64,000 bases of DNA from an uncultured bacterium (GCA_946622415.1 CAMOPX010000002.1:62001-126000), one strand, 5' to 3'; positions 53,112 to 62,967 are shown, counted from the stretch's first letter. Notes: a model not told the origin generated them from the sequence alone. Translations and numbers: made by a program.

Positions 53112-53145
53112 TAAAAACGGATAATATTTATTATCCGTTTTTTAA
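53112..53145. terminator. Terminator after transporter gene
   Basis: AAAACGGATAATA and TATTATCCGTTTT form a 13-bp stem with a TT loop and a T run. Confidence 0.85.
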
Positions 53146-53166
53146 TATTTAAGTTATAGTTAAATT

Positions 53167-54240
53167 ATGATTATATCTGATGACAATAAATCCAAAATAA
53201 TTAAACAAAAAAATCCGGAATTAAATACATCAATTAATGCAAATTCGGATTTTCAAGAGGACAGCTATGAAAAAAATATCCGTCCTATGGATTTTGATAA
53301 TTATATCGGCCAATCATCAATCAAAGAAACTTTAAAAATTACTATAGAAGCAGCAAAAAAAAGAGGGACAACTCTTGATCACCTTCTCTTGTATGGCCCT
53401 CCGGGATTGGGCAAAACTACACTTGCACAAATTATCGCAAAAGAAATGAATGCAAATATTAAAATAACATCAGCCCCTTCAATCGAAAAACCGAGAGATA
53501 TAATCGGCATTTTAATGCAATTAAAAGACGGTGATATTTTATTTATAGATGAAATCCACAGACTCAATAAAATAGCGGAAGAAATTTTATATCCCGCTAT
53601 GGAAGATTATGTTATTGATTTAACAACAGGAAAATCCCAAAGCGTTAAAACAATGAGAATTAAAATACCAAAATTCACTCTCATAGGTGCAACAACAAAA
53701 GCAGGAAGTTTATCCGGTCCTTTGCGTGACAGATTTGGTATAATCCACAGATTAGAATACTATACAAATGAAGAACTGGCTCAAATCGTAAAAAGAACAG
53801 CTTCTATTTTAGATTTAAAGATAGAAGACGAGGGTGCTTTAACAATTGCAACCTGCTCCCGTTATACTCCGAGAATCGCCAACAGGCTCGTCAAAAGGAG
53901 TGCTGATTGGGCATTAGTAAAAGCCGATGGAATCATTACAAAAGATGTTGCAAAAGAAGCTTTAAAGTCGCTTGATATAGATGAAATAGGTCTGGATACA
54001 ACAGATAGAAACATGCTAAAAATTATAATAAATTCATTCTCCGGCGGCCCTGTCGGGATTGAAACAATAGCGGTAGCTTTGGGTGAAGATATACAAACAA
54101 TCGAAGATGTTTATGAACCTTTTTTAATACAAAAGGGACTATTAGCCCGCACTCCCCGCGGCAGAAAAGTTACCCGTCTTGCATATGAACATTTGGGTAT
54201 TAATTTCAATAATAAAAATTCGCAATTAAATTTATTTTAA
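53167..54240 (+). CDS. ruvB: Holliday junction helicase RuvB
   Basis: The AAA+ motor for branch migration with RuvA. '[19 protein letters not shown]' near the N-terminus, Walker A '[13 protein letters not shown]' (about residue 78), Walker B '[11 protein letters not shown]', sensor '[21 protein letters not shown]' and the C-terminal winged helix ('[21 protein letters not shown]') are all present. The 357-aa length includes a short extra N-terminus. No ruvA or ruvC is nearby. Confidence 0.97.
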   Translation: MIISDDNKSKIIKQKNPELNTSINANSDFQEDSYEKNIRPMDFDNYIGQSSIKETLKITIEAAKKRGTTLDHLLLYGPPGLGKTTLAQIIAKEMNANIKITSAPSIEKPRDIIGILMQLKDGDILFIDEIHRLNKIAEEILYPAMEDYVIDLTTGKSQSVKTMRIKIPKFTLIGATTKAGSLSGPLRDRFGIIHRLEYYTNEELAQIVKRTASILDLKIEDEGALTIATCSRYTPRIANRLVKRSADWALVKADGIITKDVAKEALKSLDIDEIGLDTTDRNMLKIIINSFSGGPVGIETIAVALGEDIQTIEDVYEPFLIQKGLLARTPRGRKVTRLAYEHLGINFNNKNSQLNLF

Positions 54241-54272
54241 AAATGGTATATTGATTAGAAAGGAACAGTATT

Positions 54273-55292
54273 TTGAAAGTATCACCGATTAGATTTTTAA
54301 ATTTAGATTCAAAAGTTCTTAATAGTGTAATTATTAATTCAAAAGATAAGAAAAATCAAAGTTATACACCTTTTAATGAAAAAACATCCAAACTTCCTCT
54401 TGAAACCTTAAAAGCTTACAATTCTCAAATATCATTTACAGGATATAAAGAACTAAATATTTTACAAGTGCAGATGTTGGAAAAATTAAAGGCAGAATTT
54501 AACAATCGTCCGAGCACGGAAAGAATGGAAAAGATAGCATTAGCAGCAGATAGATTAGATGACGATCAAAAAATGGATCTTATGCAAACAAAAGATAATT
54601 TGGGTATATCATTTGCATATCACCTCGCAGGAATTGATAAAGGCATGACATACAACTTATTGACTCAAAGCTTAACATCGCTCGAAAAATCAGTACTTTT
54701 AACCATGCCAAATGATGATTCCGTAAAAAACACTCCGGCACATCGATTAGCAGGAAATGAAGATTCATCGCAATATAACGAAATAACAAAGGAATTTAAT
54801 GCTCCGACAAGACTATCTTTGCTAAGAACATCTAATTCGGAAGGTACAACAGTTGCCAATTATCTTGCTCATGCAAATCCTAAAGAATATATCACTGCTG
54901 TAAAAGACTATTCGCCAAAACAAAGATACCGTTTAATTAAGTCGGGTACCGAATTTGATACATATGATGTTATAGCAAGATTCTTAAAAGCAGGAACTGA
55001 TGTATATTTAGAGGCAACAGAAGGCTTTACTTCAGAACAAAAGCTTGAATTTTTATCATTGAAAGGCAATGATGATAAATATATATGGGAGCACTGCGGA
55101 ACAACTGAATCCAATCTAACTAAGTTGGTAATGGATTTATCAAATGATCAAAGATATGATTTTATTACTTCCGCAAAACCGTATAGAGATATGGTATTAA
55201 GAAAGCACAACAATATAAAAACAATAAGAACCCTCTGTCAGGGATTAGACGACGAGAAGCAATTAAAAGTATGTAATATGATGTTATTTTAA
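54273..55292 (+). CDS. 38-aa tandem-repeat protein with FxG N-terminus (paralogue 2)
   Basis: A 339-aa protein starting at TTG with GAAAGGA upstream. 'MKVSPIRFLNLDSKVLN' and 'LKAYNSQISFTGYKEL' match the opening of the gene at 13148. The body again has repeats of about 38 aa ('TTVANYLAHANPKEYITAVKDY', then 'SPKQRYRLIK'), more diverged than in its paralogue, especially after residue 230. The two genes lie 41 kb apart on the same strand. The function is unknown. Confidence 0.65.
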   Translation: MKVSPIRFLNLDSKVLNSVIINSKDKKNQSYTPFNEKTSKLPLETLKAYNSQISFTGYKELNILQVQMLEKLKAEFNNRPSTERMEKIALAADRLDDDQKMDLMQTKDNLGISFAYHLAGIDKGMTYNLLTQSLTSLEKSVLLTMPNDDSVKNTPAHRLAGNEDSSQYNEITKEFNAPTRLSLLRTSNSEGTTVANYLAHANPKEYITAVKDYSPKQRYRLIKSGTEFDTYDVIARFLKAGTDVYLEATEGFTSEQKLEFLSLKGNDDKYIWEHCGTTESNLTKLVMDLSNDQRYDFITSAKPYRDMVLRKHNNIKTIRTLCQGLDDEKQLKVCNMMLF

Positions 55293-55438
55293 AGTGTTAT
55301 TATGATATGAACTTTTGTAACAATAAAGAAATAGCACTTGTAGAAATAAATTTTTATAATATTATAAATATTGCACTAATCTGAATGAAATTTTAAAGTT
55401 CGGATTAAAAAACAATTCTTGTATCGTTAGTAAATCTT

Positions 55439-55470
55439 AAAGCCCATTTTTTATAATGGGCTTTTTTTTA
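55439..55470 (+). terminator. Terminator downstream of repeat-protein gene
   Basis: AAAGCCCATT and AATGGGCTTT form a 10-bp stem with a TTTTAT loop and a run of eight T. Confidence 0.85.
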
Positions 55471-55562
55471 ATTTGATAAATATTATGTATCGTGACGACT
55501 GATATTGATAAGAATATATTTAAGTATCGTTGCGACTGGTTGTGATAATATTATAGATTCAA

Positions 55563-56264
55563 TTACACAATTCCTTCACGAATTGCTTTAACTGCAGCTT
55601 GCGTTCTATCATCAACTACCAGTTTTTGTATAATAGAGCAAACGTGGGCTTTTGAAGTATGTTCAGAGATATTTAATTCATTTGCAATTTGCTGATTTGA
55701 TTTTCCATCAACAACGAGTTTTAATACTTCATATTCTCTGCTTGTGAGGTTAGCATGAGTAGATTTAAAAGTAGATCTATTAAGTTGAGTATTTGGAATA
55801 ACATTCGGATTCAATTCTCTTAAGATTTGAACAACTTTTTTATCAATCCACATTGCGCCACTTGATGCTGATTTTACAATTATATCCAAAAATTCGGAAT
55901 TAATATCTTTTAAAACATATCCGTAAATTCCCATTTTCATGGCTTTATTTATAACGTGTTCATTTATGTGGGAAGTTAAAATAACAAATTTAATATCAGG
56001 TTTTTGTGCTTTGACTTTTTCAATTAAATCGAGTCCGCTTATATCGCCGAGCTCTAAATCTAACAATACAACATCCGGATTTTGAGCAATTATTTTATTT
56101 ATTCCTTCTTTACCACTCGATGCTTCGGCGATTACATAAATATTTTTTGAATTTTCAAACATGGATTTTATCCCGCAGCGAAAAAGTTTGTGGTCGTCCA
56201 CAATCATTAATCGAATTTTTTGCTGGGTGTCGTAATCTTTATTTTTTAATATTGAATTTTGCAT
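55563..56264 (-). CDS. NarL/FixJ-type response regulator
   Basis: 233 aa. The receiver domain (about 17-135) has 'LMIVDDHKLFRCG' (acidic pair), the phospho-acceptor Asp in 'VVLLDLELGDISG', Thr in 'FVILTSHINE' and Lys in 'GYVLKDI'. The LuxR-type HTH (about 168-228) has 'LTSREYEVLKLVVDGKSNQQIANEL'. No histidine kinase is adjacent, so it is an orphan here. Two similar 25-bp sequences lie just downstream of its stop. Confidence 0.92.
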   Translation of the reverse strand: MQNSILKNKDYDTQQKIRLMIVDDHKLFRCGIKSMFENSKNIYVIAEASSGKEGINKIIAQNPDVVLLDLELGDISGLDLIEKVKAQKPDIKFVILTSHINEHVINKAMKMGIYGYVLKDINSEFLDIIVKSASSGAMWIDKKVVQILRELNPNVIPNTQLNRSTFKSTHANLTSREYEVLKLVVDGKSNQQIANELNISEHTSKAHVCSIIQKLVVDDRTQAAVKAIREGIV

Positions 56265-56574
56265 AAATATTTCTCCTTGATTTTTGAATAGAATAACAGT
56301 TCAATTTAAAATATTCATTATTAATATAAATTTTCAAGCAGATAATTATATCAACGATTAAAACTTGAATTATTATTGTATAATTATTTTATTGAATATA
56401 ATTTTACCTATAACTAAATATAATTAAAAATTACATAATATACATTATCATAACCAGTCGATATATTTTAATACAGTATTGTATCACCCATATATATGAA
56501 TTTGTATTCAATAGCAGATTTTAATAATTTGTTTAGAATTTTACCTTCGTAATTTATTAATGTATAATTTAACC
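56265..56574. other. 310-bp AT-rich intergenic region
   Basis: No supported ORF. Extremely AT-rich, with scattered TATAAT-like boxes. It must contain the divergent promoters of the response regulator and the FAD oxidoreductase; none could be assigned with confidence. Confidence 0.4.
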
Positions 56575-57867
56575 ATGAATAATATAAATTACGATTTAGT
56601 TATTGTTGGCGGGGGAACTTCCGGCTGTGCTGCAGCCTATAATGCAGCAAAATCAGGTATTAAAACTCTGCTTGTTGAAAAAAATAATTTTCTGGGCGGC
56701 TTGATGTCAGGCGGACTCGTAGTTCCTGTCATGAAATCGGCTGTTGAAGATATAAATACTGATTTTTATTTTGAACTTGTTGAATGCGCAAAAAAATATG
56801 ATGCCCAAATCACATACAAATTTAAAAACACAAAAAACGATGGGTGGTTTAATCCTGAAGTTTTAAAAATAGTTTTAGATGATTTATTAACAAAAGATAA
56901 TATTAAAAAGAATTTAGATATTTTGTTTGAAACAGAGGTTACGGATGTCGAAATAGAATATAACAAAATTAAAACCATAATTTTAAAAAATGACATACTA
57001 TCAATACCTGTTGTTTCGACATATTTTGTAGATGCAACAGGCTCGGGAATTTTATCATCTCTTGCCGGTTGCAAGTTTATTGACGATACCATTCAAAATC
57101 AGCAAAGTTCTTTACGCTTTATTTTATCAAATGTCGATGTAAAAACATTTGCCAAGTTTATTAAAAAAATTGATAACGATGAAGATATTACCAATATCTA
57201 TCGTGACGATATAGATACTAAAGGTTTAATCAATTTTACAACTGCATCAACTTGGGATACCAATAAAAAATGGGCTTTAGATGAAATTTTAAAACAGGCT
57301 GTTAAAGATGGCGTATTAACGGATTCTGACAGAAGCTATTTTCAGATATTTTCTGTTGCAGGAAGTTCTAATCAAGTTGCATTTAATTGTCCCAGAATCG
57401 ACACTTATAAAAATAACCCGTATAAATATAGTGAAGAGTTGATTAACGCAAGAAAAGCCATTTGGAGACTGTTGAATTTTGTCAAAAATTATTTTAAAGG
57501 CTTTGAAAATGCAGAGCTTACAAATATTGCGTCACAAACCGGCATAAGAGAATCAAGACGTGTTAAAACAAAATATATATACACAAAAGACGATTTAATT
57601 TCAGGTAAGAAATTTGATAATATCGTACTAAAATCCAACTATTCAATTGATATACATTCAAAAAACAAAAATTCATCAGTTCTTCAAAAAACCGTAAATT
57701 ACGAATTACCTATTGAATCATTGATGAGTATTGATAGAGAAAATCTTTTTGTTATAGGTAAAATAGTAGGTGCGGATTTTGAAGCACATAGTGCCTTGAG
57801 AGTGCAAAAAAGCTGCATGCAAATGGGCGAAGCTGTCGCAAAATATATTGCTAAAATTAATTCTTAA
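56575..57867 (+). CDS. FAD-dependent oxidoreductase
   Basis: About 430 aa. The N-terminal dinucleotide fold 'YDLVIVGGGTSGCAAAYNAAKSGI' with 'LLVEKNNFLGGLMSGGLV' is that of the FAD_oxidored (PF12831-type) group. The C-terminal 'RENLFVIGKIVGADFEAHSALRVQKSCMQMGEAV' closes the FAD site. The substrate is unknown. I start at the second ATG (56575); the track's 'MYNLT' start adds five residues and neither has a clear ribosome site. It converges on mnmE. Confidence 0.8.
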   Translation: MNNINYDLVIVGGGTSGCAAAYNAAKSGIKTLLVEKNNFLGGLMSGGLVVPVMKSAVEDINTDFYFELVECAKKYDAQITYKFKNTKNDGWFNPEVLKIVLDDLLTKDNIKKNLDILFETEVTDVEIEYNKIKTIILKNDILSIPVVSTYFVDATGSGILSSLAGCKFIDDTIQNQQSSLRFILSNVDVKTFAKFIKKIDNDEDITNIYRDDIDTKGLINFTTASTWDTNKKWALDEILKQAVKDGVLTDSDRSYFQIFSVAGSSNQVAFNCPRIDTYKNNPYKYSEELINARKAIWRLLNFVKNYFKGFENAELTNIASQTGIRESRRVKTKYIYTKDDLISGKKFDNIVLKSNYSIDIHSKNKNSSVLQKTVNYELPIESLMSIDRENLFVIGKIVGADFEAHSALRVQKSCMQMGEAVAKYIAKINS

Positions 57868-57871
57868 TAAA

Positions 57872-59212
57872 TTATTTTCCAATACAGAAATTGCTGAAAA
57901 TATCATCTAAAATTGTATCCGTTAAAACTTCTCCTGATATTTCACCAAGCGACATTATTGCAGATTTTAAATCATTTGAATATAAATCGCAAAAATCACC
58001 TAAATTTACCGCTTCAACAACATTTTGCAAGTAGTTTTTGGCAGCTTTTAAACAAGAAATCTGACGCATATTAGTTGTATAATTGGTGTCGTTAGGAATA
58101 AATTCTTTAATAATTTTTAATATGGCACATTTAAGGTCATTTATTCCTCCATTTGTAACCGAGCTTACAGAAATTATATTTGTTATATTATCATTATCAG
58201 TCGAAACGTATGGATAAATATCGGATTTTGTTTTTGTGAAAATAATTTTTTTATTTTTTGCTTTTTCCAATAAATTTTTATCAATTTCAGAAAGATTTTT
58301 TTCAAAAAGAAAAAGAACAATATCTGAATCTTCAATTGTTGAAATAGAATTTTGGATACCGATTTGTTCAACTTTATCAGAAATATTTTCATTTCTGATT
58401 CCTGCAGTATCTATAAAATTGATTAAATAACCGTCTATATTAAGAGTTTCTTTAATTGTATCTCTGGTTGTTCCTGCAATATCCGTTACAATTGCCCTGT
58501 TATAGTTTAATAATGCGTTAAATAATGAGCTTTTGCCGACATTGGGCTTGCCTATAAGACAGGCTGAAATTCCGTCTCTGATAAAATCATGGGATTTTGA
58601 ATTGTTTATTATGTCATCAATTTTAGATATATTATCATTACATATCGTAACGACTGTTTCATTATCAACTTCTTGAACATCTTCAGGAAAATCAACGGAT
58701 GCAATAATTTTTGAATAAAGTTCCGTTATATCGGATTTTATAATATTAATTTTTTGTTTTAAATAGCCGCCTAAGTTATTCAGCGCATTATGTGCGGATT
58801 TTTGGCTCTTTGATTCAATAATATCTAATACCGCCTCTGCCTGTGATAAATCTATTCTATGGTTTAAGAATGCTCTTTTTGTAAATTCTCCCTTTTGAGC
58901 AATTCTGGCACCTTTTGAAATAATTATATTCAGTATTTCATCCAATATAACATAAGAGCCATGGCATTGAATTTCAATTACATCTTCCCCTGTATAGCTA
59001 TGGGGTGATTTAAACGGTAATAATATCACTTCGTCTATTTTTTGATTATCTGAAACAATATGACCATAATTAATCATTTTAGGTTTAATTGGTCTTGAAA
59101 ATATTCTCTGTGCTATATCATAAGCCTTATCGCCCGATATCCTGATAATTCCTACTGCACCATGGGCAATTGGGGTTATTATTGCAACAATTGTATCAAA
59201 ATTATTTTCCAT
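57872..59212 (-). CDS. mnmE: tRNA modification GTPase MnmE
   Basis: With MnmG it makes 5-carboxymethylaminomethyluridine at tRNA wobble positions. The N-terminal folate-binding domain ('IVAIITPIAHGAVGIIRISG', 'SYTGEDVIEIQCHG') is followed by a helical domain with the inserted G domain ('LIGKPNVGKSSLFNALL', 'DIAGTTRDTI', 'DTAGIR'). The C-terminal 'IFSNFCIGK' holds the catalytic Cys. The 446-aa length is standard. Divergent from yidC, as genes near the classical rnpA-yidC-mnmE region often are. Confidence 0.96.
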   Translation of the reverse strand: MENNFDTIVAIITPIAHGAVGIIRISGDKAYDIAQRIFSRPIKPKMINYGHIVSDNQKIDEVILLPFKSPHSYTGEDVIEIQCHGSYVILDEILNIIISKGARIAQKGEFTKRAFLNHRIDLSQAEAVLDIIESKSQKSAHNALNNLGGYLKQKINIIKSDITELYSKIIASVDFPEDVQEVDNETVVTICNDNISKIDDIINNSKSHDFIRDGISACLIGKPNVGKSSLFNALLNYNRAIVTDIAGTTRDTIKETLNIDGYLINFIDTAGIRNENISDKVEQIGIQNSISTIEDSDIVLFLFEKNLSEIDKNLLEKAKNKKIIFTKTKSDIYPYVSTDNDNITNIISVSSVTNGGINDLKCAILKIIKEFIPNDTNYTTNMRQISCLKAAKNYLQNVVEAVNLGDFCDLYSNDLKSAIMSLGEISGEVLTDTILDDIFSNFCIGK

Positions 59213-59280
59213 ATGGATAATTTTATCATGTTTATAGTAAAATTTATATTATTGAAATTTGACTATTTGAGGAGATTATA

Positions 59281-60399
59281 ATGGATTTTGTTACATTAAC
59301 AATAGAAATTTTAAATAAATTCGCAAAAATATTCGGTTCATATGGTATCGCAATTATATTTTTCACCATAGTAATCAGAATGTTATTGTGGCCTTTAAAT
59401 GTTTCACAACAACGTTCAATGAAAAATATGCAAAATCTTTCACCTAAAATGAAGATGATACAAGAAAAATACAAAAATAATCCACAATTAATGCAACAAA
59501 AAATGATGGAATTTTATAAAGAGCACAATTTTAATCCGACCGCAGGATGTCTTCCTATGCTGATACAAATCCCTGTATTTATCATGTTATATAGTGCACT
59601 TATGAGTCCTCAATTTATAAATATGGCAGGAAATACTCATTTCCTTTTTATAAACAGGCTTGATTCAACAATAAAATCCAATGCGGGCGTTTCTCTGGAT
59701 GGAAAATTTTCACTCTCTAAAAATGCACAATTCCAATCCGGAAAATCAGCTAAGGTTTATTTAGATAATACCGTATTAGATAACGTTAAAATCGAAAAAC
59801 CTCAAAAAGCAATAGTTATTCAAGGTGAAATCACACAAAATGAACCTGTTGATCTTAAAATTTCACTTGATAATTTAAATCTCAAATTTGAACAATTAAA
59901 CAAAGTCCAAAAAGCTGAAATGTCAGTTATGAATATAATGACAAAAGAAACAGAAAACATTACATTCAATCGTAACGGAGATATTTTAACCGCTTCTGTA
60001 CCGACAATTCCCGCTAAAGACAGTGTTCACTTTGATGTAATATTACTTGTTGCCTTGTTTGGTATTACTATTTGGATTTCTCAAAAAGTTATGATGGCAA
60101 CAACAAAATCCAAAAACCAAGACCCGCAGCAGGCTGCAATACAAAAATCAATGGGCACAATAATGCCTGTGATGATTATTCTGACTTTTGTATTTATTCC
60201 AATCCCTGCAGGTGCCCTGCTTTATCTTGTTACAAGTAACATCTTCCAAATAATTCAAACGGTTATTATAAACAAAAGGCTTGAAATAGAAGAAAAAAAC
60301 GAAAATAATAATAAATTAGCGGATGAAAACGTCGTTGATGCAAAAGTAATAAATGCAGAAGTTATAGACAAAAAAGATAATGACGATAAAAAAGCATAA
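59281..60399 (+). CDS. yidC: Membrane protein insertase YidC
   Basis: 372 aa with five or so membrane helices. 'IIFFTIVIRMLLWPLNVSQQRSMKNM' (with the conserved Arg), 'NFNPTAGCLPMLIQIPVFI' and 'PAGALLYLVTSNIFQIIQ' are YidC/Oxa1 core signatures. About 115 residues (approximately 140-255) of predicted beta-strand character are inserted between core helices, where most YidC proteins have a short loop. An acidic, Asn/Lys-rich tail ends it. The AGGAG site lies 6 bases before the ATG. Confidence 0.93.
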   Translation: MDFVTLTIEILNKFAKIFGSYGIAIIFFTIVIRMLLWPLNVSQQRSMKNMQNLSPKMKMIQEKYKNNPQLMQQKMMEFYKEHNFNPTAGCLPMLIQIPVFIMLYSALMSPQFINMAGNTHFLFINRLDSTIKSNAGVSLDGKFSLSKNAQFQSGKSAKVYLDNTVLDNVKIEKPQKAIVIQGEITQNEPVDLKISLDNLNLKFEQLNKVQKAEMSVMNIMTKETENITFNRNGDILTASVPTIPAKDSVHFDVILLVALFGITIWISQKVMMATTKSKNQDPQQAAIQKSMGTIMPVMIILTFVFIPIPAGALLYLVTSNIFQIIQTVIINKRLEIEEKNENNNKLADENVVDAKVINAEVIDKKDNDDKKA

Positions 60400-60493
60400 C
60401 CCATAAGTATTAAGTATCGTTTAAAAAATTTTATTTTTATAAATCATGCATTATAATATAATTGCTTGTGCTAAAATTGTAACATAAAGGAAT

Positions 60494-61819
60494 ATGAATT
60501 TGACAGAAAAGCTAATAATAAAAGGTCAGACCCCTGCGAGCGGTGAAGTTTCAATAAGCGGTGCTAAAAATTCAGTGCTGAAACTCATGGCGGCATCTCT
60601 TTTATGTTCTGATGTTTGCACAATTTATAATGTCCCCGATTTATCCGATGTAGAAATAATGAATGAAGTCCTATCGGAATTGGGTGCTAAAACAGATTAT
60701 TATAAATCTGAAAAAAAGATTACAATTGACGCCAGAAACATTACAAATTACGAAACAAGCAAAGAATTCGTTTCTAAAATGAGAGCCAGTTTTTGCGTAT
60801 TAGGTGCTTTAGTCGGAAGATTAAACATGGCAAAAGTTGCTATGCCGGGCGGCTGCAAGATTGGCGAAAGACGTGTTAATTTTCACGTTAAGGGATTAGA
60901 ATCTTTAGGCTGTGAATGTAAAATTCAAGACGGGTATGTTATCGCTAAAACAAATCATTTGAGAGGTAATATGGTTTGTTTTGATATACCATCTGTCGGT
61001 GCTACAGAAAATGTTATGATGGCATCTGTTACGGCAGATGGCGTTACAATTATACAAAATGCAGCGCAAGAACCCGAAATTGTCGATCTGGCAAATTTTC
61101 TTAAATCAATGGGGGCAGATATAACAGGTGCCGGAACCAGCGAAATTGTAATAAAAGGCGTTAAACAATCTGAATTAAGAGGTTGCGAACACACAACCAT
61201 ACCTGATAGAATCGAAGCGGGAACATATATGAGCATAATTGCTTCATCAAGAGGAAGTGCGGTTATAAAAAATATTTTCCCTAATCATTTAACTTTATTC
61301 ACAGGTAAATTACTCGAAATGGGTGCTAATATCAAGCTTATTGACCCCAATACGATGTTTGTATCTAATGACAAACGCTTAAAATCCATGAATTTTATTA
61401 CACAACCTTACCCCGGTTTCCCTACGGATTTGCAGGCATTAGCTATGGCTTTATTATGCTGCGCAGACGGTATTTCTGTTGTTACAGAGAGCCTTTATGA
61501 AAACAGGTTCATGCATGTTCAGGAACTCTGGAAAATGGGTGCAAACATTATTGTTAATAAAAAACACGCAATAATTAAAGGTATCGAACAACTTGTCGGC
61601 ACACAAGTACAAGCAACCGACCTTCGTGCAGGAGCTGCGCTTGTGACTGCTGCTGTTAATGCAGTTGGAGAAACAGAAATTTCGGCACTTCACCATATAG
61701 ACAGAGGCTACGAAAATTTTGTTGATAAATTACGCGGATTAGGTATTGATGCTATTCGTGTCGATACAGAATCAAATACCCTTGAAAAAATCGGAGAAGA
61801 TTATGGCACAAGAGTTTAA
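60494..61819 (+). CDS. murA: UDP-N-acetylglucosamine 1-carboxyvinyltransferase
   Basis: Makes the first committed step of peptidoglycan synthesis. 'ISGAKNSVLKLMAASLL' holds the Lys/Asn of the active site, and 'AMPGGCKIGERRVNFH' holds the catalytic Cys that fosfomycin alkylates, so the enzyme is predicted fosfomycin-sensitive. The 441-aa length is standard. AAAGGAA precedes the start. The end overlaps the next gene by 17 bp. Confidence 0.96.
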   Translation: MNLTEKLIIKGQTPASGEVSISGAKNSVLKLMAASLLCSDVCTIYNVPDLSDVEIMNEVLSELGAKTDYYKSEKKITIDARNITNYETSKEFVSKMRASFCVLGALVGRLNMAKVAMPGGCKIGERRVNFHVKGLESLGCECKIQDGYVIAKTNHLRGNMVCFDIPSVGATENVMMASVTADGVTIIQNAAQEPEIVDLANFLKSMGADITGAGTSEIVIKGVKQSELRGCEHTTIPDRIEAGTYMSIIASSRGSAVIKNIFPNHLTLFTGKLLEMGANIKLIDPNTMFVSNDKRLKSMNFITQPYPGFPTDLQALAMALLCCADGISVVTESLYENRFMHVQELWKMGANIIVNKKHAIIKGIEQLVGTQVQATDLRAGAALVTAAVNAVGETEISALHHIDRGYENFVDKLRGLGIDAIRVDTESNTLEKIGEDYGTRV

Positions 61820-62126
61820 AAGATGGTACGATTTTGACCCTGAATTATTAAAATTAATAAATATTTTAAAAGATTATCAAGCAGAATTAAGAGAACAAGC
61901 TGAGGTATTCCTGGAAAGCATAGAATCAAAAGTATCTAAAGAGACACTTGATATGTTCTATGAACAAACAAAACCCTTAAATGGCGGTAATCGCTGGTAT
62001 GATAAAGACCCCGTTATTTCAAAAACAATTGAACTTATAAGAGTTATTCCGACAAAAGTTCAAAGACAAACTGCTCAAAATTTCCTCGAAGCCCTAAAAG
62101 CAAGCGGGATAAGTTTAGAAGATTAA
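61803..62126 (+). CDS. Small protein with internal duplication, coupled to murA
   Basis: About 107 aa. 'KRWYDFDPELLKLINILKDYQ' at the start is repeated as 'NRWYDKDPVISKTIELIRVIP' near residue 63, each followed by a helix ending in 'FLE(S/A)', so it is two copies of one helical unit of about 55 aa. I use the ATG at 61803, with GGAG nearby, rather than the track's 61746. It overlaps murA by 17 bp. The function is unknown. Confidence 0.7.
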   Translation: MAQEFKRWYDFDPELLKLINILKDYQAELREQAEVFLESIESKVSKETLDMFYEQTKPLNGGNRWYDKDPVISKTIELIRVIPTKVQRQTAQNFLEALKASGISLED

Positions 62127-62320
62127 TTTAGCGCAGATTCAATTTTATTTTTAGTTTTTTGAACCGATAGTGTAATCGTAGTGTATTTGTTTACCAAATT
62201 ATTTCTATAATTATTCAACACTTTGCAATTCAGCATGATTGATTCAAGCGTTATCAATTTGTAAGGATTGATTTCGTTGTCGTATTTTTCCGAAATTGTT
62301 TCATTTAGATTATCTAGCAT
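62123..62320 (-). CDS. Small protein following the sigma factor
   Basis: 65 aa, starting 4 bp after the stop of the ECF-like sigma gene. It is helical and charged with one Cys, and has no membrane segment. Small ORFs in this position often encode anti-sigma or accessory factors, but no ZAS motif (HxxxCxxC) is present. No ribosome site is evident. Confidence 0.45.
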   Translation of the reverse strand: MLDNLNETISEKYDNEINPYKLITLESIMLNCKVLNNYRNNLVNKYTTITLSVQKTKNKIESALN

Positions 62321-62324
62321 ATTT

Positions 62325-62897
62325 TTAACTTTTTTGATATTTTTCTATTTCGATTTGTACAATATCTCTTGCTCTTGCGATTCTTGATTTTACTGTGCCT
62401 ATTGATGTTTTTGTTATATCGGATATATCTTTATAACTTAAACCTTGTATTTCTCTTAATGTTAGAGGCATTTTATAATGCATCGGTAAATTGTTTATTG
62501 AATATTTTATTACTCTATCCATTTCATTCATTAATATTTTATCTTCAAGGTCTTGTTTTGTATCCGCTATGTCGAAAATGTTCTTATCATCTTCGTTTCT
62601 CACTGAAAATCTGTTATATTCTTTTTTGGATTTTATTTTTCTTAAATAGTCATAGTAAGTATTAAGAATTATATGATTTAACCATGTTTTATACGATAAA
62701 GGATTTTTTAATTTTGTAATATTAGAATATAGTTTAATTAAGATATTTTGAGCAATATCGTTAATATCTTCAGAATCTTTTTTCAAATACAATAACATTG
62801 AATAAATATTTGTTTGTTCGGATTTAATCAGTTTGTTTATAGAATCTTCGTCGCCTTTTATTGCGGAATTTATTATATCAAATTTACTCTTATCCAT
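62325..62897 (-). CDS. ECF-like RNA polymerase sigma factor
   Basis: 190 aa. Region 2 is visible ('DINDIAQNILIKLYSNITKLKNP', 'YKTWLNHIILNTYYDYLR') and region 4 ('LPMHYKMPLTLREIQGLSYKD', then 'SDITKTSIGTVKSRIARARDI'), matching SigW/SigH-type group 4 sigma factors. It should direct a stress or envelope regulon. The next gene may be its regulator. No target promoter was found in the window. Confidence 0.88.
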   Translation of the reverse strand: MDKSKFDIINSAIKGDEDSINKLIKSEQTNIYSMLLYLKKDSEDINDIAQNILIKLYSNITKLKNPLSYKTWLNHIILNTYYDYLRKIKSKKEYNRFSVRNEDDKNIFDIADTKQDLEDKILMNEMDRVIKYSINNLPMHYKMPLTLREIQGLSYKDISDITKTSIGTVKSRIARARDIVQIEIEKYQKS

Positions 62898-62967
62898 AAA
62901 TTAAGACTATTAAAATTGATAGTATTTAGCTATAATCAGATATATATAGTTAAAGCGGTAATATTTT

